From Roseburia sp. (GTDB lineage Bacteria; Bacillota; Clostridia; Lachnospirales; Lachnospiraceae): DNA of 11,241 nt. Of the stretch, positions 7,722 through 11,241 are shown one piece after another. Position 1 is the first letter of the stretch; every line of letters starts with the position of its first letter. Both the position numbers and the translations under genes were made by a program. The notes below the pieces were generated by a model, which was given only the letters and a program-made list of their open reading frames with translations, made no database searches and was not told where the DNA came from. The stretch covers positions 1 to 11,241 of the forward strand of contig DMYD01000031.1 in the NCBI GenBank assembly GCA_003483745.1, given 5' to 3'.

Positions 7722-8318
7722 ATGGAAAAGGTACGTTACATGATTTCCGACGCTGCAAATATTGTAAATGTAGAGTCACATGTATTGCGTTACTGGGAGG
7801 ATGAACTGGAGCTTAATGTTCCGCGAAACGAACTTGGGCACCGGTATTATACAAAGGAAAACATTCAGGAGTTCCAGAGAATCAAGGAATTAAAAGAACA
7901 GGGATATCAGTTGAAAGCGATTCGTATGATCGTACATAATATGTCCCCCGATGCGCAGGCAGAAGTTGGTGAGATGCATCCGGGAGAAAAACAGGATCTG
8001 CACCAGGTTACGTGCGTGTCCTTACCTGCACAGAATGAGAACCAGAGTGTCCTCGACAATACGGACAAGATGGCACAGTTTACCGAACTGATGACACAGA
8101 TCGTCGGAACGGCGATCGCAGCAAATAATCAGGAACTGAGCCGGCACATCAGTGAAGATGTGGGAGAACAGGTCATCAAGGAAATGAACTACCTTATGAG
8201 AGAACAGGATGAGGCGGACGAAGAGAGATTCCGGAAGCTGGATGCAGCGATCCGTGGTAATCTGAAAAAGAAAGAACCCAAAAAGAGATGGGGCAGAAAC
8301 AAAAAAGAAAAGGCATAA
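7722..8318 (+). CDS. MerR-type helix-turn-helix protein with charged helical C-terminus
   Basis: The 198-residue protein starts with a MerR-family winged helix (about 5-70): the recognition region around AANIVNVESHVLRYWEDEL, the wing GHRYYTKENIQEF, and the following helix IKELKEQGYQLKAIRMIV. The middle part (about 80-110) looks disordered. The C-terminal half is rich in Glu, Gln and Lys, probably coiled coil (about 110-180), and ends in a strongly basic tail, KKKEPKKRWGRNKKEKA. No cysteine or aromatic effector-binding domain typical of metal- or drug-sensing MerR regulators is evident. The layout resembles RacA-like and DUF3967-type MerR proteins, which act in chromosome organisation or as local regulators. 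I cannot say which applies. It lies 174 nt after dnaB with its own promoter and ends in a strong hairpin. Confidence 0.85.
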   Translation: MEKVRYMISDAANIVNVESHVLRYWEDELELNVPRNELGHRYYTKENIQEFQRIKELKEQGYQLKAIRMIVHNMSPDAQAEVGEMHPGEKQDLHQVTCVSLPAQNENQSVLDNTDKMAQFTELMTQIVGTAIAANNQELSRHISEDVGEQVIKEMNYLMREQDEADEERFRKLDAAIRGNLKKKEPKKRWGRNKKEKA

Positions 8319-8319
8319 A

Positions 8320-8365
8320 AAAACGCTATTGCATTGCAGTGTGATCACTGGTGCAATAGCGTTTT
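8320..8365. terminator. Bidirectional terminator between convergent genes
   Basis: A 14-bp stem pairs 8320-8333 with 8352-8365 and is capped by CAGTG-TGAT-CACTG (8337-8350). It gives TTTT on the plus strand and a seven-T run on the minus strand. It lies between the MerR-type stop (8318) and the HEPN-type stop (8369), serving both. Confidence 0.88.
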
Positions 8366-8368
8366 GTA

Positions 8369-8764
8369 TTATTCTCCGTACCCGAATGCAATAATTTTCT
8401 CCTTCAGATCATCAAAATAAGGAAGAAGCTCCGGAATCATGCGGCACAGTTCAATGGCACATTCCTGATTATAGTGGTGTGACTCATCATTGCGAAGCCG
8501 TAACATGCGAAGCCATACGGCTTCATCTTCAATCAATCCACGGGTAAGGGCTGCCATAAGAATTAACTTTGGGGAACCGGTTCTGCCTTTATCGACACCT
8601 TCTGCCTCCAAAATGTATTTCATCGCTTTCCACGACAATTCAAAGGTCAGGCAAAAAGTGTTGACACAACCGCTTAAAACAATTTTGTTTTGCGTGTAAT
8701 CAGTAACGGAAGCCTCATGTAAAGTATCAAGACTTGAAAAATAGTTTTCAATTTTCCGGTTCAT
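8369..8764 (-). CDS. HEPN-type nucleotidyltransferase partner, HI0074 family (possible toxin)
   Basis: This 131-residue helical protein resembles the HI0074 (nucleotidyltransferase substrate-binding) family, a HEPN-fold group. Family features are FELSWKAMKYILEAEG (about 41-56), SPKLILMAAL and GLIEDEAVWLRMLRLRN, followed by RNDESHHY (R91, H96, Y98). That last motif fits both the HEPN RNase pattern R-x4-H and the RX4HXY pattern of HepT toxins, so ribonuclease activity is plausible. The start chosen is ATG 8764, because AGGAAAGGA lies just upstream; an in-frame ATG at 8800 would add 12 residues. It overlaps the end of the upstream nucleotidyltransferase gene by 17 nt, a sign of coupled translation. 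Related pairs include HI0073/HI0074 and HepT/MntA; toxicity here is inferred only. Confidence 0.87.
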   Translation of the reverse strand: MNRKIENYFSSLDTLHEASVTDYTQNKIVLSGCVNTFCLTFELSWKAMKYILEAEGVDKGRTGSPKLILMAALTRGLIEDEAVWLRMLRLRNDESHHYNQECAIELCRMIPELLPYFDDLKEKIIAFGYGE

Positions 8765-9059
8765 ATTCTCGTCCTTTCCTGTATAAAATACATCCGTCAT
8801 GTGAAATATCTTTCATCAACAATTCGCTTACCCTGTCATTTAGATTAATGATATCCATGTCAAGCAGGGTAAATTCATTGTATTTCAATTCTGCAAATAA
8901 GCGGTCAAAGTCATCTGCGCCTTCAATTGCGAGGTCGATGTCACTGTAAGGCCCGTTATCTCCTCTGGCGCGGGAGCCAAATAAAATGACTTTATCGACA
9001 TGATATTTTTTGCAGCATGCTATAATTTCTTCTTTTATTGCCGGATCAAGCTGACACAT
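8748..9059 (-). CDS. Minimal nucleotidyltransferase (MNT, MntA-like possible antitoxin)
   Basis: This 103-residue single-domain protein has the polymerase-beta-type nucleotidyltransferase fold. The signature GSRARGDNGPYSDID fits GSX10DXD exactly (G28, S29, D40, D42), and a third carboxylate is supplied by LLDMDIIN (D69). All three metal ligands are therefore present, so it should be active. In type VII toxin-antitoxin systems the MNT adds AMP units to the tyrosine next to the HEPN active site and neutralises the partner; an analogous role is likely but unproven. The start is ATG 9059 or a TTG one codon earlier; GGAG lies 13 or 10 nt upstream, respectively, so the choice is uncertain. It is the first gene of a two-gene minus-strand operon. 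Confidence 0.88.
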   Translation of the reverse strand: MCQLDPAIKEEIIACCKKYHVDKVILFGSRARGDNGPYSDIDLAIEGADDFDRLFAELKYNEFTLLDMDIINLNDRVSELLMKDISHDGCILYRKGREYEPEN

Positions 9060-9365
9060 CAAATCAATAACACTCCATTTCCAAATTTATTATTTATTAT
9101 AACCGATAGGAAAGGGATATGCAAAAAGAAGATATAAATATAATTTATAACAGAATATACAGCAAAGCCGTTATGTTATTATTGCACTGAAGGACACAGT
9201 GGTATTTTATGAGATTCTTCATTTTTTTTGGAAAAACGTTACAAACAACAAGTAAAAATGAAAGAAAAATGTACAGAAAAATGTTACAGCACGCATTGAA
9301 AAACTACGGAAAAATGTTAATATTAAAGCAGGGAACAGGAAATCCTAGTATCTGGAGGACAGAAA
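9060..9365. other. Divergent control region with phased A-tracts
   Basis: These 306 bp separate the MNT-HEPN operon from the divergent ATPase gene. They are very A+T-rich. The minus-strand promoter is at 9096-9124. A weak plus-strand candidate is TTGCAC (9182-9187) with TTTTAT (9205-9210), 17 nt apart. Variants of GAAAAATGTTACA begin at 9231, 9264, 9276 and 9309, with related A-tracts at 9254-9258 and 9299-9303. Centres fall about 11, 12 or 22 bp apart, matching one or two helical turns, so the DNA is probably curved. GGAGG (9354-9358) is the ribosome binding site for the ATPase, 7 nt before its ATG. I do not see a protein-coding gene here. Confidence 0.6.
9096..9124 (-). promoter_or_regulatory. 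Promoter of the MNT-HEPN operon
   Basis: On the minus strand TTGCAT (9124-9119) and TATAAT (9101-9096) are spaced by 17 nt, and the start codon lies 36 nt downstream. This is one of the two best-formed promoters in the window. Confidence 0.7.
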
Positions 9366-10724
9366 ATGCTGAAAAGAAAAGTATATCAGGACCTTTTGAA
9401 ATGGAAAGAGGAAGCGAATGGAAAGGCTTTGTGTATTATAGGGGCAAGACAGATAGGAAAAACAACACTGATTCGTGAATTTGGAAAAAATGAGTATGAA
9501 TATTTTGCGGAACTGAATTTTGTGACAGATGAGCGGGCAGTAGATATTTTTAATGGGAAACTGACAGCGGAGGCTATTATTACAAATTTGACAGCATATC
9601 TTCAGACACCGTTAGAACCTGGAAAAACACTGATCTTATTTGATGAGGTGCAGGAATGCCCGCAGGTACGGTCTGCAATTAAATTTCTTGTGGAGGATGG
9701 CAGATTTGATTATATTGAATCAGGGTCATTGCTTGGGGTGCGATACAAAGAGGTTACATCTTATCCGGTTGGCTTTGAACAGATTTTACCGATGTATCCG
9801 CTTGATTTTGAAGAGTATTTGTGGGCAAATGGGGTACAGGATAAAACATTGCAATATTTAAAAACTTGTTATGACAAGAAAGAAAGCGTGTCTGAAACCG
9901 TGCATGAAACACTTTGCAAACTTTTTTACAGTTATCTTGTTGTGGGAGGAATGCCGGAGACCGTGCAGATCTATGTTGATACGCATGATATAGCAAAGGT
10001 AGTGCTGAATCAGAGAAGTATACTGGATCTTTACCGGCTGGATATAGCGAAATATGCGTCGGAAAATGAAAAAATAAAAATCAAAGCAATATTTGACAGT
10101 ATTCCAGCCCAGTTAAATGAGAAGAATCGGAGATTTAAATTAAACAGCATTCAGGCTTCGGCAAGACTTATCAGATATGAAGACAGTTTTAACTGGCTGG
10201 CGGATGCGGGCGTTGCGCTGCCATGCTATAACGTAACGGAACCACAGGCACCATTGCAGTTAAGCGAAAAACGTAATTTATTTAAACTTTATATGAATGA
10301 TGTGGGACTGCTTTGTGCTTCCTGTATGGAAAATATCCAGTTTGATCTTCTGATGGGAAATGTAGACATCAATATGGGCAGTATTCTGGAGAATGCATTT
10401 GCGCAAAATTTGAGATCAAATGGCTTTGAACTTCATTATTATGATTCGAAGAAAATAGGAGAATTAGATTTTGTATTGCAAAAAGGACTTCATACAGAGT
10501 TGGTGGAAATAAAATCCGGCAAGGATTTCAAAAAACATCTGGCAATGGATCATGCGATGGAGGTGGAACAATGGAAATTCGAAAAGAGCATTGTTTTTTC
10601 AAAATCAAACGTGGAAGAGGATGGAAAAGTCCTGTATTTGCCATGGTATATGATCCTGTTTTTTCAGCAGGAAAAAGAACCGGAAAAAATGATTTATGAA
10701 ATTGATTTAAGCGGACTTATTTAG
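9366..10724 (+). CDS. AAA-family ATPase with DUF4143 C-terminal domain
   Basis: This 452-residue protein belongs to a widespread bacterial and archaeal ATPase family (COG1373-like) of unknown biological role. The N-terminal AAA domain has Walker A GARQIGKTT (26-34) and Walker B LILFDEVQECP (D93, E94). A sensor-like YIESGSLLG (116-124) follows, then the family hallmark YPVGFEQILPMYPLDFEEYLW. The middle is a winged-helix-like helical region. The C-terminal DUF4143 part contains LYMNDVGLL, GSILENAFAQNL and GELDFVL with D368, followed by VEIKSG with E381 and K383, a spacing that fits a PD-(D/E)xK nuclease-like core. No membrane segment is visible. The gene stands alone, divergent from the MNT-HEPN pair, and ends in a strong terminator. 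DNA binding or cleavage is possible; substrate and role are unknown. Confidence 0.88.
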   Translation: MLKRKVYQDLLKWKEEANGKALCIIGARQIGKTTLIREFGKNEYEYFAELNFVTDERAVDIFNGKLTAEAIITNLTAYLQTPLEPGKTLILFDEVQECPQVRSAIKFLVEDGRFDYIESGSLLGVRYKEVTSYPVGFEQILPMYPLDFEEYLWANGVQDKTLQYLKTCYDKKESVSETVHETLCKLFYSYLVVGGMPETVQIYVDTHDIAKVVLNQRSILDLYRLDIAKYASENEKIKIKAIFDSIPAQLNEKNRRFKLNSIQASARLIRYEDSFNWLADAGVALPCYNVTEPQAPLQLSEKRNLFKLYMNDVGLLCASCMENIQFDLLMGNVDINMGSILENAFAQNLRSNGFELHYYDSKKIGELDFVLQKGLHTELVEIKSGKDFKKHLAMDHAMEVEQWKFEKSIVFSKSNVEEDGKVLYLPWYMILFFQQEKEPEKMIYEIDLSGLI

Positions 10725-10744
10725 GAAAATTCTGCATTCGCTGC

Positions 10745-10784
10745 CCAAAAAAGGAGCTGTGAAAATTCACAGCTCCTTTTTTGG
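10745..10784. terminator. Strong bidirectional terminator after the ATPase gene
   Basis: A perfect 18-bp stem (10745-10762 with 10767-10784) with loop AAAT gives six T residues on either strand. It starts 20 nt after the ATPase stop and can also end the convergent ferredoxin transcript. Confidence 0.93.
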
Positions 10785-10843
10785 CGACCGGACGCATCGC
10801 ATCTAAGCCGCAAGAGTTTTACTCGCAAAAAACTCTTTAAGTA

Positions 10844-11014
10844 TTATTCCTCGCTGATAGCTCCTGTTGGGCAAACCCCTGCACATGTACCACAGCTTAC
10901 ACAAGCGCCTGCGTCGATTACGAACTGGCTGTCTCCCTGAGAAATAGCTCCTACTGGACACTCTGGCTCGCATGTACCACAGCTTACGCAAGAATCAGAA
11001 ATTACGAATGCCAT
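10844..11014 (-). CDS. Clostridial-type 2[4Fe-4S] ferredoxin
   Basis: This 56-residue cytosolic electron carrier shuttles low-potential electrons in anaerobic metabolism, for example between pyruvate:ferredoxin oxidoreductase, hydrogenase and Rnf. Two CxxCxxCxxxCP motifs hold the clusters: C9, C12, C15, C19 and C38, C41, C44, C48. The ending is GAISEE. The two halves are a tandem duplication with a period of 29 residues. The start is ATG at 11014 read on the minus strand, preceded by AAGGAGGG with 8-nt spacing. Length and motif order are those of classic clostridial ferredoxins. The gene is monocistronic. Downstream lies an imperfect hairpin (10812-10820 with 10829-10837) without a T-run, then the shared terminator at 10745-10784. 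Confidence 0.96.
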   Translation of the reverse strand: MAFVISDSCVSCGTCEPECPVGAISQGDSQFVIDAGACVSCGTCAGVCPTGAISEE

Positions 11015-11077
11015 TTTGTATTCCCTCCTTAAAATAAAATCATAGACTCGCTACCGCTTCAGTAGCTTTAGATTATT

Positions 11078-11108
11078 TTAATACAAAAAAGAGGGTAATA
11101 CAAGTCAA
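11078..11108 (-). promoter_or_regulatory. Tentative promoter of the ferredoxin gene
   Basis: On the minus strand TTGACT (11108-11103) is a good -35, and TATTAA (11083-11078) a possible -10, but the 19-nt spacer is long. The leader carries a small hairpin, GCTAC with GTAGC (11050-11054 with 11062-11066), upstream of the ribosome binding site. Confidence 0.4.
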
Positions 11109-11241
11109 AACACGAAAAAACCGTGTACAAAAATAAGCACAAAGGAATGTGATAGCAAAATAGAGCCGGATATACACAAACGGTACATGCGGCTCTTTCG
11201 ACCAATTATTTTTATCAGAATGTAGAAAAATGATACAGCGT
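11109..11241. other. Non-coding window end with small inverted repeats
   Basis: I see no gene in these 133 bases. There is a 7-bp inverted repeat, AGAGCCG (11162-11168) with CGGCTCT (11190-11196), with a 21-nt loop. The last 17 bases (11225-11241) resemble the GAAAAATGTTACAGC motif found at 9276. The region probably belongs to the control or end of a gene beyond the window. Confidence 0.35.

Noticed and set aside
9231..9320. CRISPR-like array
   Set aside because: Repeat units are only about 9-13 bases, vary between copies, and have no spacers of constant length; no cas genes are present.
9209..9478. Open frame of 89 codons reading into the ATPase gene
   Set aside because: It is Lys- and Asn-rich because of the A-tracts, has no convincing ribosome binding site, and overlaps the well-supported ATPase start by 113 bases in another frame.
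10803..10991. Minus-strand frame of 62 codons over the ferredoxin gene
   Set aside because: It is out of frame with the two CxxCxxCxxxCP motifs, which leave no doubt about the real frame at 10844-11014.

Overview
The window looks like a chromosomal segment of a Gram-positive anaerobe of the Clostridia, most likely a gut Lachnospiraceae (Roseburia/Agathobacter-like). This is inferred from gene content and style, not from a marker gene: the conserved gdpP-rplI-dnaB order of Firmicutes, AGGAGG-type ribosome binding sites, a clostridial 2[4Fe-4S] ferredoxin, and a GH36 alpha-galactosidase beside a fructokinase.

Layout. Positions 1-1393 hold the wreck of a GH36 alpha-galactosidase: well-conserved pieces in three frames, joined across at least four internal deletions, with the catalytic-nucleophile segment gone. 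It is followed by a 140-bp imperfect palindrome (1481-1620) that can fold into a three-way junction and then by an intact fructokinase (1681-2637). A lipoprotein gene with its own promoter and terminator comes next (2805-3556). The housekeeping core is a c-di-AMP phosphodiesterase of the GdpP type (3687-5741), ribosomal protein L9 (5764-6210) and the replicative helicase DnaB (6213-7547), tightly packed as an operon. A separately promoted MerR-type DNA-binding protein with a charged helical tail (7722-8318) follows.

Between two hairpin terminators (8320-8365 and 10745-10784) lies an accessory block. On the minus strand is a two-gene module of a minimal nucleotidyltransferase and a HEPN-type HI0074-family partner, which resembles type VII toxin-antitoxin systems. 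On the plus strand, diverging from it, is an AAA ATPase of the DUF4143 family. The shared 306-bp control region contains a good minus-strand promoter and a run of A-tracts at about 11-bp phase built from a repeated GAAAAATGT motif. Last, on the minus strand, is a 56-residue ferredoxin gene (10844-11014).

How the parts relate: the galactosidase and fructokinase suggest a raffinose/sucrose-type utilisation locus in decay; gdpP-rplI-dnaB couples second-messenger turnover, translation and replication genes in a conserved order; the 8.4-10.7 kb block looks like an inserted defence or maintenance cassette of unproven function. Nothing here is a clearly new system. The items most worth checking are the three-way-junction repeat, the MNT-HEPN pair with its divergent ATPase, and the phased A-tract region.
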